Positions 9,501 through 19,562 of a DNA stretch of 64,000 bases are shown piece after piece. Made by a program: the position numbers and the translations under genes. The DNA comes from Cladopsammia gracilis. Taxonomy: Eukaryota > Cnidaria > Anthozoa > Scleractinia > Dendrophylliidae. The notes under the pieces are model-generated. The model was not told the origin of the DNA, ran no database searches, and was given only the letters and a program-made list of their open reading frames with translations. The stretch's first letter is position 1. Every line of letters begins with the position of its first letter. The stretch spans positions 248,001 to 312,000 of the forward strand of contig JAJGOT010000437.1 of the NCBI GenBank assembly GCA_022457155.1, in the 5' to 3' direction.

Positions 9501-12111
9501 TTCATTCAGAACTTAAAATGTAGAGAAGTACGGGCTTCATTGTACACTTCAAAGTAAGTGGATAAAGTCGAAAACATTTTCAGAAGCTGAGTTTCTGGAA
9601 CTAACCTTTATTCCAATTGAAAAATTCTTGACAAGAAGGCAATCTTTGAATCCAACATAACTTACGCCATAAAAATTTTAGGCTTTCAAACTTTCCTCGT
9701 ACATTCATGTTTGCGGCGGCAGATTCCGGACACAATTTTCTGGATTTCCCATTCAAAGAACTTTTGAATCATTGAATATATTTTCTTCTTTCAGCTGATA
9801 AATTCCAACTGACGAATTTCAAAGCGCTAAAACTTTTCATCACTTTCGTTGAACCCGTGAATTTGTCAGTGCAGCTTTGTCAGTGGCATCGTGTAAAGTT
9901 CATTCTTTCAGCGGCTCTGATTGGTTTTCCCGGTCATATGATGAATGTTGTGAGAACAAGCTACTTGATCGGCACAAAACTACAACAAATTTCTCTCTTT
10001 CCAAACGCTTTTCATAGTTATTTCATAAAAGCAATAGAACACATTTTCTATGACTTTACCGGCGTAATAGAACCACTTGGGATGTTGGGAGAACACTCGA
10101 AAAGCTTGTAAACCACTCGCCTACGGCTCGTGGTTTACAAGCTTTTCTCGTGCTCTCCCAACATCCCGCGTGGTTCTATTACGCCGGTAAAGTCATAGAA
10201 AATGTGTTCTATTGCTTAAATAAATTATGTGGATTCAAAAAGAAACATCGCCACAGAGTGTACCATATTGTATTGGTGTGATTCTCTCCCTAACAGCAAA
10301 ATATCCTTCCAGGATCAATTCTTGATCTTAACCTAAGTTTCCCAGGATCCCACCGGGCATTGCATTGCTTATATGGTTGTAAATTCTAATCCGAACGTAT
10401 TCCTCAAGATCATAATCAATGAAGAAGTCTAAAGAGCACCATTGCTAGAGGAATTAAATCACTTATGTCTGCCACAAGGAAAACTAAATTGTGTTCAGTT
10501 GTTTCATATACATGTTGAATGCACGTGAACCAAAGGATTTTAGTATGTGTATTTCCAAATGCTGCCGCCAAAATGGGAAACCTACCAACAGGCACAGAAA
10601 GAAAAATCCATTGCCTACATTGAGGAAAGATTTGGGTGTTGGCCTTTTGTATTTATGTGCCTGAGATATTGGTATACCTTAAAAATGCCTGAATACCTGT
10701 ACAGTATGGTAGGAGTGTTATGTTAAAATAAATATCACAAACTTCTCTTATAAGAAAAGAGGAAATTTTCAACTATTTTTCTTTTGCAATTTGTTTACAT
10801 GTAGTTTCACAAGAAATCATAGTTGCAGACCAGATCGAACGTGACCATGAGTTTGCTGTACAACTGCAGAATGACGAAGATGCTGACATTCTTGTCAGTT
10901 CCGTAGAAAAGTCTGCATCTGTCCCCCATCCCTGTACACTGAAAGAGGCCTTACTGCAGATCAAGAAGTCAGTAACCTCTTCTAGTAAGTCCAAGGAGCT
11001 TAGCTTTTTTGTCCAGCGATCAAGAGTTTGGAAGAACATTTTGGAAGAGCTTAAAACCATTGAACTATCAACATGTAACATGTGTGTTGAATTTGTTGGA
11101 GAGATTGCCGTGGATACAGGAGGGCCAACTAGAGAGTTGTTTTCTTTGGTTTATCAGCAAGTCATGACTGGTAAACTGACAAGAGGCTCACCTCCTAATC
11201 TGACATTCATGCATGACCAGGGTGCTCTAATGGCTGGTGAATATAAAGCTCTGGGACAAGTGATTGCCCTCTCATTTCTGAATGAAGCTAACGGGCCACA
11301 TTTCTTCAGTCCTACTGTTGCACAGTACATCTTGGGTATAAATTCCAATACCGACCCGTCCAGCATGGTGGATGAAATTCCAGATGACCAATGGGAGATT
11401 AAAAATAGATTAAAGGCCCTATTACAGTGCGAAGATCCCAACACTTGGGATGAAACCATCCTAAATTTTGAAGAGCGATTTGACATGGGGATTACAAAAG
11501 CAAAGATCCCAATAGAGGAGAAAAATGAAGTGATTAAAGCCACCAACAGGCACATCATGGTAAGCAGTGTAGCAGAGGAAATTTTCAGTTTCCAAGAAGG
11601 GCTAGCGGCTTTTGGGGTGTTGGATGCCTTGAAAGAATTCCCAGACGAAAGTGTGAAGCAGTTCATTTATGCACAGGTGACCGTTGATGATATCATGAAA
11701 ACATTTCATCCAATGTTTTCTATTACTGGGTCATCCAAACGTCAATTTGAAGAGACAATAGTTTTCAACTTCTACCAGTTCCTGAAGCAGTGTGACAAAG
11801 GAAGTGTCAAAAGAACATTTATTGATGTTACCTCTTTGGAATCGGAGGAGGTCCAGGAAATGGAACAGTCACTGACCCTGCAAGATGTCCTGCAGTTTCT
11901 GACAGGAGCAAGAAATGTACCTCTGGGTGGCATTGACGGAAGCATTGAATTTGTGCATGATGCTCTCAGAGGTGTCAGAGTTAAGGCGAATACCTGTGCT
12001 TTACAACTCACTATCCCAATTAATGAAAGATATCTTAGTGAAGAGTCTGCAACATTCACATCAAATTTTGCAGATGACATTTTTGATGGGCAAGGCTATG
12101 GCCGTGTTTAG
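6529..12111 (+). CDS. HECT-type E3 ubiquitin ligase with UBZ-like finger (G2E3-like), three exons
   Basis: Exons are 6,529-7,197, 8,431-8,524 and 10,805-12,111, joined at GAG|gtaagg, ttatttcag|TC, AAAG|gtatag and gtttacatgtag|TT. The frame stays open and gives 689 residues. The first ATG is used. Residues 20-75 hold two tandem copies of a Ser/Pro-rich 26-mer. Residues about 107-215 form a domain (WSHTFVCLLK, FPKLKDGGGFEIL) seen in G2E3-like HECT proteins of fish and corals. Exon 2 is a C-x2-C-x11-H-x3-C finger (C232, C235, H247, C251), like Rad18-type UBZ ubiquitin-binding fingers. Exon 3 is the HECT domain: DTGGPTRELFSL at its start, GGIDGSIEF, and the catalytic cysteine in ANTCALQLTIP (Cys652, bases 11,995-11,997). 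It should form a thioester with ubiquitin and pass it to substrates. All key residues are present and no disruption is seen. It lies inside a transposon, which suggests mobile cargo. Confidence 0.88.
6588..6741 (+). repeat. Two-copy 78-bp coding repeat in HECT exon 1
   Basis: Two adjacent, nearly identical units encode SAVSRLG(R/Q)PSSSTASPASTPLRPVS. The in-frame duplication lengthens a Ser/Pro-rich linker before the first folded domain. Confidence 0.75.
7198..8430 (+). other. Intron 1 of the HECT gene
   Basis: GT-AG intron in phase 0. It contains a foldback hairpin (8,149-8,274) and otherwise unremarkable sequence. Confidence 0.8.
8149..8274. repeat. Short foldback MITE in HECT intron 1
   Basis: GGTTTTGCACGGAAGCCATG at the left is matched by the inverted CATGGCTGTCGTGCAAAACC at the right, with arms of about 40 bp (including GTTGCATGG and AACAAT) around a 45-bp centre. 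Confidence 0.75.
8525..10804 (+). other. Intron 2 of the HECT gene
   Basis: GT-AG intron in phase 1, 2,280 bp. It contains AT-rich sequence and the second copy of the 190-bp palindrome (10,029-10,217). No additional exon was recognised. Confidence 0.75.
10029..10217. repeat. Foldback MITE, copy 2
   Basis: Nearly identical to 558-746 in sequence and orientation. Sequence similarity does not extend clearly beyond the palindrome. This copy lies within the 13-kb transposon, while copy 1 lies outside it. Confidence 0.85.
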
Positions 12112-13187
12112 ACCTTGATCTTGTACTGCAATCAAAAGAATAACTCTTGCTGATGGTAAGTAGTGTGCAGAGTTATTTCCTGTAACTCTGATCACAAGGT
12201 TATTGTTTAATCTGAAAATGTTTATTTTCTATTATCAGTAAAGTTAAAGTCACAGGACAGAACAAATCCGTGCAATTTTGTAAACATAAATACCCAGCTT
12301 CCTTTGTTTGAACCTGGTTTCATTGCCACTCTTAGAATTGTGTAAAAAAATGTAAATATTGGGCAACGCAAGAGTATTGTTTTTAAAAATCTAGCTAGAC
12401 ACAGGATTTGCTTTGTTGTGCCTTGTTACTGTCAATGCATAGAAAACAGCGAGGGATTCTGGTTAATATGGTATATTTTTAAGGCTGTTTCTGTAATTGT
12501 TGTTGTAAAGCAAACCCAAAGGAGTTACTAATGCAATGAATCAATTCAGAACACACAGTAATTTTCTAAATATTGCTTTTTTGTGTGTGTGGCCTGATTG
12601 GCTGAAATTAACAAAAAACCTGACATGGACATGTTCATGTTCATGTTCATGTATGTTCTGATTGGTTAGAGCACAATGCACGAGATTGTTGTTATCTGAA
12701 ACAAAGAAGTATAGTCGAAAACCTGTTACTACGATCATTGATCATTACTATTATAATTAATGATCATACATAGTTAATTAGTTTATTTTTTCTGTTCATG
12801 ACATCCATCTATTTAAGGTCAACACACATGACAAGTCCTGGGGCAAGTGCTATTTTTGTCAAAAACATATAGTCGCACGGACCAAATGTGTCCCTGCGAC
12901 TTGTCTCAAAAATTCAAACTGGTTTGCAATGTATTTAATTATTTAAATGTCCATTTATGTGTATTGTACTGAAAAAATACCAACCAAAGACCAAATTGGA
13001 CTGTCCCTGCAACAAGTCCCTTTGTGTCTGCTCAAGGGACCTGTCTCATGACACAATATTGTCACAAGTCCATGCAACCAATCTCCTTGTGTACATGTTA
13101 CAAGGAACTTGTCCCTTTATATCTGCTGACGTTTACATTGTTAATGGTGTTTTCACTAAAATTGTTATTTCTATAGTTGTTGTATAG
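12112..13187 (+). other. 3' UTR of HECT gene and intergenic sequence
   Basis: No coding signal. A short CATGTT microsatellite occurs at 12,630-12,655. The 12,830-13,140 part repeats CAAGTCC, TTGTCTC and GGGACTTGTC-like motifs in both orientations and may be an old MITE. No clear AATAAA close to the stop codon was seen. Confidence 0.45.
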
Positions 13188-13839
13188 CTCAAGCATGTTA
13201 AGGCATGGTTCAGAGCCTAATTTGCATAAAATCTGAAAACGATCGTAACTTTGAGGTGATTTACCTAAACAAGCTCAAACTTAGCAGCAGGATAAAACTT
13301 GATAACCTTAAACCACTGTTTACGCTAAATGTCCAATATTTACATCACGTGACCTGTTATCATTGTTTTATTACACAAAAAGAAAATTGAAAATGGGGTG
13401 ACAAGATGGCATATGATGGATATAAATTGAACCATTAATGTATTTGTATGATTCTTCCTTATATAAATCTGGCCGGAATAGTTGACTATGATTTACAGTT
13501 AAAGGGTTATTTCGTAAAAGAGGTCATGTGACATATTTTGTCTCTTAACATCTTAATAAAATAAAAAAGTCGTCCATTCAGGGCACGGATAGGCTTTATG
13601 CATGAAGGCAAAAAATTCTGTATGATTTTCTCTTAGCCAAAGTTAACCATCCATTGTCGAAAGTATGACGTCATCAGACACAATAATTAAACCTTACGGA
13701 ATTTAAGAACGCTAAATCCAGTTTGATGTTTACTTTTTGTGATTGTAAGGGCTAAAAAAACATTACTTCTAAAGTGAAAAAGATGTTACTTCGCGGGGGG
13801 TCTACACCAAGGGATGAACCATGCCTTAACATGCTTGAG
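13188..13839. repeat. MITE with 25-bp terminal inverted repeats
   Basis: The left end CTCAAGCATGTTAAGGCATG is matched by the complement of CATGCCTTAACATGCTTGAG at the right. The 650-bp interior has no coding capacity. Confidence 0.7.
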
Positions 13840-13849
13840 TGCTTTACTG

Positions 13850-13989
13850 TTAAGGCTGTTTTTCCATTTATAAATTGATATTCTTCCTGTTTTACTGTTA
13901 AGGCTGTTTTTTCATTTCACCGCCTACTGTTTAGCTCAGTTGATAGAGCACCGGTCTGCAGAGCGGGAGGTCTTGGGTTCGAACCCCGG

Positions 13990-14025
<36 letters not shown>

Positions 14026-14430
14026 TGAAGGTGCTGCCTTTGCTATGACATCGGCAAATGGTTAGACCTTCACGTGGCTCGGATGACCACGTAGAAATGG
14101 CGGTCCCGTCTCCCATGGGGACGTAAAAGAACCACTGAGGACGTAACAAACCCTGGCTGTGACCACCCTCATTGTCACTTGTTCATGGGTGGGGTGGGTG
14201 TGATTGATTGTGAAGCGCATTTGAATATGTATATAGAATTTGCGCTATACAAATGCATAAATTTATTTATTTATTTTTATTTATAAATTGATATTCTTCC
14301 TGTTTTACTGTTAAGGCTGTTTTTTTTTTTCATTTATAAATTGATATCCTTCCTGTTTTACTGTTAAGGCTGTTTTTCCATTTATAAATTGATATCCTTC
14401 CTGTTTTACTGTTACGGCTATTTTCCCAAT
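13850..14430. repeat. Satellite of about 50-bp units, split by a SINE
   Basis: Units of the form TTTATAAATTGATATCCTTC followed by CTGTTTTACTGTTAAGGCTG are repeated about five times. The SINE at 13,927-14,280 lies between the second and third units. Confidence 0.75.
13927..14280 (+). mobile_element. tRNA-derived SINE
   Basis: The head has RNA polymerase III boxes: box A (TAGCTCAGTTG) and box B (GGTTCGAACCC). The tRNA-like part has an anticodon loop reading CTGCAGA (GCA, Cys-like). It is followed by a body of about 270 bp and a tail (GCGCTATACAAATGCATAAA then TTTATTTATT). The body and tail show it is a SINE and not a functional tRNA gene. Confidence 0.75.
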
Positions 14431-14431
14431 G

Positions 14432-14785
14432 TTACAGCCATGCTCCGTCATGCGTGACCAGTAATCTAGAGAATGAAATGAACATTTGAATATTTCTTTG
14501 TAACGTCCGAGATTTGAATGAAACCTTTAAGATCTCTGTGGAAAACACTTTGAAAGTCACGAATTAACGGAAAATAACTTCGCTGCACGCATAGAAAACC
14601 TAATAATGTTCGGATATGTAACATTTCAAACAAAATGATATTTTGTTGCTCTTTGTTTCCGAAAATGTGGTAAAATTCTCACGGGAATTCCGAATCTCGG
14701 AATGAATTTTCAAAACCGACGCTTAATCTTAAACGCCATTCAATTTTCAAAAATACTGGTCATGCATGACGGAGCATGGCTGTAA
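14432..14785. repeat. MITE with about 32-bp inverted ends
   Basis: The left end TTACAGCCATGCTCCGTCAT is matched by the inverted ATGACGGAGCATGGCTGTAA at the right. Both ends sit next to AATGTTA, a possible target duplication. Confidence 0.75.
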
Positions 14786-16800
14786 TGTTATGTACTTTCC
14801 GTTTTTACTGGAAAGTCAACTTTGTCATTGATAATTTTATGTGTTGTAACCCAGTACTATTGATGTTGACAATCAATGTGTAACTCTCTAAACTTATCTA
14901 TGGCAAAGTTTGAAATAAAAAAACAATGTTAATTACTAGAAAAAATATCGCCAGAGGAATGTCTCACTTTTTCTCTGCTGGTAATTGTCAGTGTTACTGA
15001 GTTACGTAATATCACATTCTCTCTGTTGTTTAAAATATGTTCCATGTACTTAACCAGTTTTCCATAGTTTCCATAAACTATTCTGGCTAATAAAGGTGTA
15101 AGCATCAACAATTCCATGTGAATTACAACAATATTATGGCAAGGTAGAGTTGCACATAGAATCAACAAGCAATTGAAAATAGCTGCTGAAGCATTAAGAG
15201 ACAGATCAACATACCCTAATTACGAATAACAGATGAAACAAACTGAAGGGTTTCGATGTAGATAACAATGCCATGGACATTACTTTCCCTAAGAGGATCA
15301 ATTTGCCTTTGCAATTCTTCTTCGTCATCAGGACTTAGTACTTGTGTTATGACAGGCACTTCAACAGCTTCATTTGTTTCAGCTTCCTGAGGAAGTGGTC
15401 CATCCCAGTCTATACCATACTCGTCAATCTCTTCCTGAAAGAAAAAACGGTGAAGTAATAGTGCGGAGGGTTGTTTTTAAGAGAAAGAGCATGGAGTGGA
15501 AACCAGGTTAAAATTCCTGGTCATTGTACAGTGTCTATAAGTTGAAAGTACATGGAATTGTTAAGTTTTCAATAGATGGTATAGGTTTGCTATCTCTGCT
15601 AGAATTATTGTGATATATTTCTCTTAGTTTTGCCCAAGCATATACCGACTGTATGATTGATGGTGCAGTTTTGACCCAAAAATAGCTAAACCCTTGTGAC
15701 AGCACCCCTTTTAGAAAACCATTCTACAATGCTTTAAAAAAAAAGCCAACAACCCTGATTTGCCAGATCTATTTATGACGTACCAGTGATAGACATGTCA
15801 TTTCGTGTAGCAAGATAACAAAAGTTTGCCCTGGTACTGGTGCATGTATTATGTTCTTACATGTATGACAGGTAATTATGCTCAACAGTTACTGACAACT
15901 ATTTCTTTTTGTTCAAAACAATTTTATTTGGACAATACATTGTTTATATTACTACATTGCAATATTATACAAGACAACTATTGTTGTCATGGCAAGTGCT
16001 TTACCTGGCGTAGTGGCTCATAAATCTCCTGTGATGTTCTGTGAACAGAATTTGCATTTCCAAGCACCCCCATTATGTAAAACTGCATTGGTGTCCGATT
16101 TCCTGCAGTACTTATCTTATGGTGTATCCAACCATCTTTCCATGTTTGCAAATGCCTATTGATCCGCGGAATAAATACAAAATGCAAACAGTACAAGTGA
16201 ATTTCGTCAGCGGGTTGAAGCATCCCACAATCTTCCAAGGGGTAAAAGAGTTCATAGTAAGTGCTGGCCACTCCTTCGTAGACATCACGCCACAAACGCT
16301 CAATCCTTTGATTGTGAACGCTCCGTCCACAAATCATACTCCCACGTCCTGGACCTCGCAAAGGATGCTGGAGCATAAACATCGAAACTCCCACATTAAT
16401 TTTCTCCCCCTCTATCCGACCTCACACGAGACGGAAGACCATACTCTCTGACAGCAGCTTGGAATAAGGATAAAACAGTGTCAGCGCGATTGTTATTTGA
16501 GCAGCACAGAAACACTGGTATTCTTGTATGCCCATCACATCCTCCATGTATCACAAACCTTCACCTAATATGATTTTATAAAACAAAGTGTTAAATAAAA
16601 ATGTTGTTAACATCAAGTTGAATTGTAGTTTTCACTAGTCCCAATAAAGAGCAAGATCTGTTAGGAAATAAGAATTAATCTTCGCACTCGTTTTGTTCAT
16701 GTGACAATATTATGTAAAATTTTAATGCATAGACCCACTGTTTTTCTACTGCTTTGTAATTATATAGCTTTTTATACAACACCTCAATCAGCATTTTATT

Positions 16801-17164
16801 TACCATAAATCCTCTATTAAGCCCTCCCCTCTTCTCAATTAAGTCCTCTTCCTTTTGGAGCGATAAATTTATTAAGCCCCCCTTTTTTAAAGCCCCCTCC
16901 CCTTTCCCTTCACAACCAGACAGACTGTATTACCGGTACATTTGTCAGTTCCAATCAGGACACAAATTCGCATACACACAGTACTCGCGAGCTACTGATA
17001 CTTGTACTAAATATAATCATAATTAAAGTACTCGATGAGTGGTCAACTGCTGGTGTTTCATTACATTCAGTTTCAATAAGCCCCCCCCCCCCCCCCCCTC
17101 TCAAATGCATTTGGAATAAAGCCCCCACCCCAGCCCCCGTGGCTTAATGGAGGATTTAGGGTAT
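16801..17164. repeat. MITE with AAATCC..TTAAGCC ends in integrase intron 1
   Basis: The left end CATAAATCCTCTATTAAGCC is the imperfect inverse of the right end GGCTTAATGGAGGATTTAGG. The interior is full of TAAGCCCCC motifs and a C homopolymer near 17,080. Confidence 0.6.
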
Positions 17165-17221
17165 GAGGGGGACTTATTCAGGAATCTCCCCATTCCCTTA
17201 ATCTTTCAGTACTTCAGCCTA

Positions 17222-17306
17222 GTCTGCGTCGCAGACGTAATTCAACCCTTGGTTAAGCGCTGATTCACAGATGATCTTAACCAAGGGTTTAATTAGGTCT
17301 GCGACA
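17222..17306. repeat. Small foldback hairpin
   Basis: GTCTGCG..GCAGACGTAATTCAACCCTTGGTTAAG is answered by CTTAACCAAGGGTTTAATTAGGTCTGCGAC as an imperfect inverted repeat within 85 bp. Confidence 0.6.
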
Positions 17307-18156
17307 AGGGCTACTCTCGCCCCTCCCACTCCCTCTCGTACTAAGGACCTCATCGAAGTCAGCTGTTGGCCGTCTTAAGTAATAATAATAAAACTGAATA
17401 ACGCGTAGCTGTAACACATTACCTTATCAACTTATGATTGCCGTCGATGTGCCAAAGAGCCAGTGGTCCATAAACTCTGTATTTTCGTCTTCGACAAAGG
17501 GATCCCCATCTCTGCACCACACCTATTGGGTCCACTCTTCTCAGAGACTCCCTGTATCGAGACCGTGCGACAACTACGCCTCTTCTTCGAAGTTCGCCTT
17601 CTAAGCGACGGTATCCGATCCTTGGAAACTGACGGGCTATTTCCATAACTACTACGTCAAGTTCGATATCCGATATGTTTGAACGTAACATATTCGAGAA
17701 AAGCCTGTTGTCCTCAATTCTCCTACGAACAGTCCTGAGGGAAACGCCAAGCATAACTGCGATATCCGGCCCCCTAAAGCCATTCAGAAGGAAGTATTCT
17801 AGCTGACGTTTCGAAATTTCATATCTTGGCCTTCCTCTTCTTCCAAGTCGTTGGAGAGGTGCTCGATAACCTAAATCGTTCGTCATTTCTTCCCACTGGC
17901 GAAGCAGTGCAATGGCGCTACTAATGCTCGACAACACATCTTCGAGGATAGCATTTACTTGAGAAAGTTGAAACACTTCTCTCCACATTTGATCAAGACG
18001 ACGATGAACATAATCAGCGTCTTCAACACTGAATTCTCTATCATTTTTCTCGAGTATAATAACTATTTCATTAATTTGCCTTTCCAATTCCCTGCTTAGA
18101 ACGGACGAGTCGTCGGCGACGTCCATATTGAAACGGGGCACAACGGGTTCTTGTGT

Positions 18157-18187
18157 CAGCGGTTGGTTTCCTGGCGACCAACCGCTG
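18157..18187 (-). promoter_or_regulatory. Inner hairpin of right inverted repeat, upstream of integrase start
   Basis: The same 11-bp stem as at 6,435-6,465. It is 30 bp from the integrase ATG, so it lies in that gene's promoter or leader. Confidence 0.6.
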
Positions 18188-18196
18188 GTTGAGAAG

Positions 18197-18830
18197 CCCG
18201 TAGACTCGACCCAAATAAAAAGTTAACCCAAATAAAAAGTCGACCCGAATAAAAAGTCGACCCAAATAAAAAGTCGACCCGAATAAAAAGTTAACCCAAA
18301 TAAAAAGTCGACCCGAATAAAAAGTCGACCCAAATAAAAAGTCGACCCAAATAAAAAGTTAACCCGAATAAAAAGTCGACCCAAATAAAAAGTCGACCCA
18401 AATAAAAAGTTAACCCGAATAAAAAGTCGACCCAAATAAAAAGTCGACCCAAATAAAAAGTCGACCCAAATAAAAAGTTAACCCAAATAAAAAGTCGACC
18501 CAAATAAAAAGTCGACCCGAATAAAAAGTTAACCCAAATAAAAAGTCGACCCAAATAAAAAGTCGACCCGAATGAAAAGTCGACCCAAATAAAAAGTTAA
18601 CCCAAATAAAAAGTCGACCCAAATAAAAAGTCGACCCAAATAAAAAGTCGACCCGAATAAAAAGTTAACCCAAACAAAAAGTCGACCCAAATAAAAAGTC
18701 GACCCAAATAAAAAGTCGACCCAAATAAAAAGTCGACCCGAATGAAAAGTCGACCCAAATAAAAAGTCGACCCAAATAAAAAATCGACCGAATAAAAAGT
18801 CTACCATGATGAAAAATCGATCCAAATATA
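18197..18830 (-). repeat. 17-bp tandem array in right inverted repeat
   Basis: About 37 units of the complement of GGGTCGACTTTTTATTT, with the same GTCGAC/GTTAAC alternation as the left array but twice as many copies. Long open frames here are artefacts of the repeat. Confidence 0.88.
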
Positions 18831-18999
18831 GACAGTCAACCAAAATAAAAATTGTGTATCCAATTTTGAAAAATGAGTGAAGACGAGTAAAACTCTACTC
18901 AAATAAAAAATGTACCTGCATCAGCCCAAATTTCTATATAAAAAAAAGGTCTATACAAAAAAAAACGAATGTTAATTTTGGCACCAATGGCACGCCATA

Positions 19000-19006
19000 C
19001 CCCGAA
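19000..19006. repeat. Target site duplication, right copy (CCCCGAA)
   Basis: Matches 5,926-5,932. The sequence beyond it is the DIRS gag zinc-knuckle exon. Confidence 0.8.
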
Positions 19007-19083
19007 ACGTCCACATTCGGCACTCCAATGCCCCTGTCTTCCGCAGCGAAAGCAGGTGTCAGTTGAAGAAGGGAGTCGACGGC
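19000..19083 (-). pseudogene. DIRS gag zinc-knuckle exon, cut by the 13-kb insertion
   Basis: On the minus strand an acceptor (TCTGTTTCTTTTTTCAG) is followed by a frame with a CCHC knuckle, CFRCGRQGHWSAEC (C-x2-C-x4-H-x4-C), typical of nucleic-acid-binding gag proteins. The frame runs into the transposon end at 18,999. With the transposon and one duplication copy removed, sequence continues into the RT region at 5,925. The RT frame stays open back through this exon, so gag and pol overlapped in different frames here, or one G of the G run was gained. The pyrimidine-rich stretch before the exon looks intronic. Confidence 0.7.
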
Positions 19084-19199
19084 CTGAAAAAAGAAACAGA
19101 ATAAAAAAAGGGGGAAGAAGGAAAAGTAGTAAAAGGACTAAAAAACATAAAACAGATAAAAATATACAAAATCTATTAAATATACACACAAATAAAGCT

Positions 19200-19380
19200 T
19201 AAAAAAGCCAAACTACCGTCGAGTAGTGCACGTGCACGTGATGACAACCTTGACGCTAAAACCTCCTTATATCCCTTAGTGGGGTCTCAAGAGACCCCAC
19301 GCGCTAACGGCGCTAACACAATGTGTTAGCTGGCATGCATAGCATGCTCACGCTGAACTTCCGAAGGAAAATACATTTTC
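19200..19380. repeat. Direct repeat A (about 180 bp) beside DIRS gag
   Basis: About 97% identical to 20,108-20,284, in the same orientation. It contains a perfect hairpin, GTGGGGTCTC-AA-GAGACCCCAC, and two smaller inverted motifs (GCTAACACAATGTGTTAGC and GCATGCATAGCATGC). It may be a split direct repeat or terminal repeat of the retroelement. Confidence 0.75.
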
Positions 19381-19562
19381 ATTCTACCTCGCCAAGCTCG
19401 TACGAAGGAAAATCATTTTCCTTCTACAGAACGCTGAAGCATAAACACACGCTACAACAATGTAAAGGCAGGCAGTGTGCGAACACTTGCCTACAACGTG
19501 ACATTCAAATAGGGGGAACGAAATACCTCGAAAAAGCTGCCTATCGTCATTAAAAGTACTAG

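Larger units (their letters stand above)
15216..18126 (-). pseudogene. IS3/retroviral-type DDE integrase, candidate transposase, disrupted
   Basis: Three exons on the minus strand: 18,126-17,423, 16,564-16,005 and 15,434-15,216, with standard donors (ATAAG|gtaatg, CAG|gtaaag) and acceptors. The intact form would be about 492 residues. Exon 1 has a coiled-coil-like N-terminus, a helix-turn-helix (GPDIAVMLGVSLRTVRRRI) and an IS3-like segment (IGYRRLEGELRRRGV), ending in HIDGNHKLI with the first catalytic Asp (D228). Exon 2 supplies SDRGGEN (second Asp) and [10 protein letters not shown] (Glu). Exon 3 is a short acidic tail (EEIDEYGIDWDGPL) ending TAG. Two breaks are present. A TGA at 16,561-16,563 replaces the Trp codon of the family's IRWRFVIHG motif right at the exon 2 acceptor, and a 4-bp TAAT insertion near 16,395-16,400 shifts the frame after GGEN. 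It probably mobilised the 13-kb element when intact. Confidence 0.82.
5933..18999. mobile_element. 13,067-bp DNA transposon carrying HECT ligase and DDE integrase genes
   Basis: The element starts TATGGCGTGCCATTGG and ends with the exact reverse complement. It has terminal inverted repeats of 534 bp (5,933-6,466) and 844 bp (18,156-18,999), flanked by a 7-bp direct repeat. Outside both ends lie the two halves of one DIRS retroelement in the same orientation. Inside are two convergent genes, a HECT E3 ligase and an IS3-like integrase, plus nested MITEs, a SINE and a satellite. The integrase is the likely transposase. The IS3-like fold points towards the eukaryotic IS3EU-type transposons, but the 7-bp duplication, long iteron-filled inverted repeats and HECT cargo may set it apart. 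The inverted repeats, duplication and split target are seen directly; the assignment of the transposase and superfamily is inference. Confidence 0.85.
18156..18999 (-). repeat. Right terminal inverted repeat of the 13-kb transposon
   Basis: It is the inverted counterpart of 5,933-6,466. The outer 34 bp are identical and the following 170 bp are about 90% alike. The extra length is array expansion. Confidence 0.88.

Noticed and set aside
11154..12080. Antisense frames opposite the HECT exon
   Set aside because: The sense strand encodes the HECT domain with catalytic Cys; the antisense products show no domain.
13927..14000. Functional tRNA-Cys-like gene
   Set aside because: Boxes A and B are good, but the sequence runs on into a SINE body and tail and the acceptor stem is not closed.
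18223..18843. Several overlapping open frames of 70-104 codons with GRLFIWVDFLFGSTFYLG repeats
   Set aside because: They are translations of the 17-bp tandem array (period not divisible by 3, so all frames stay open) and not genes. The same holds for frames at 6,029-6,400.
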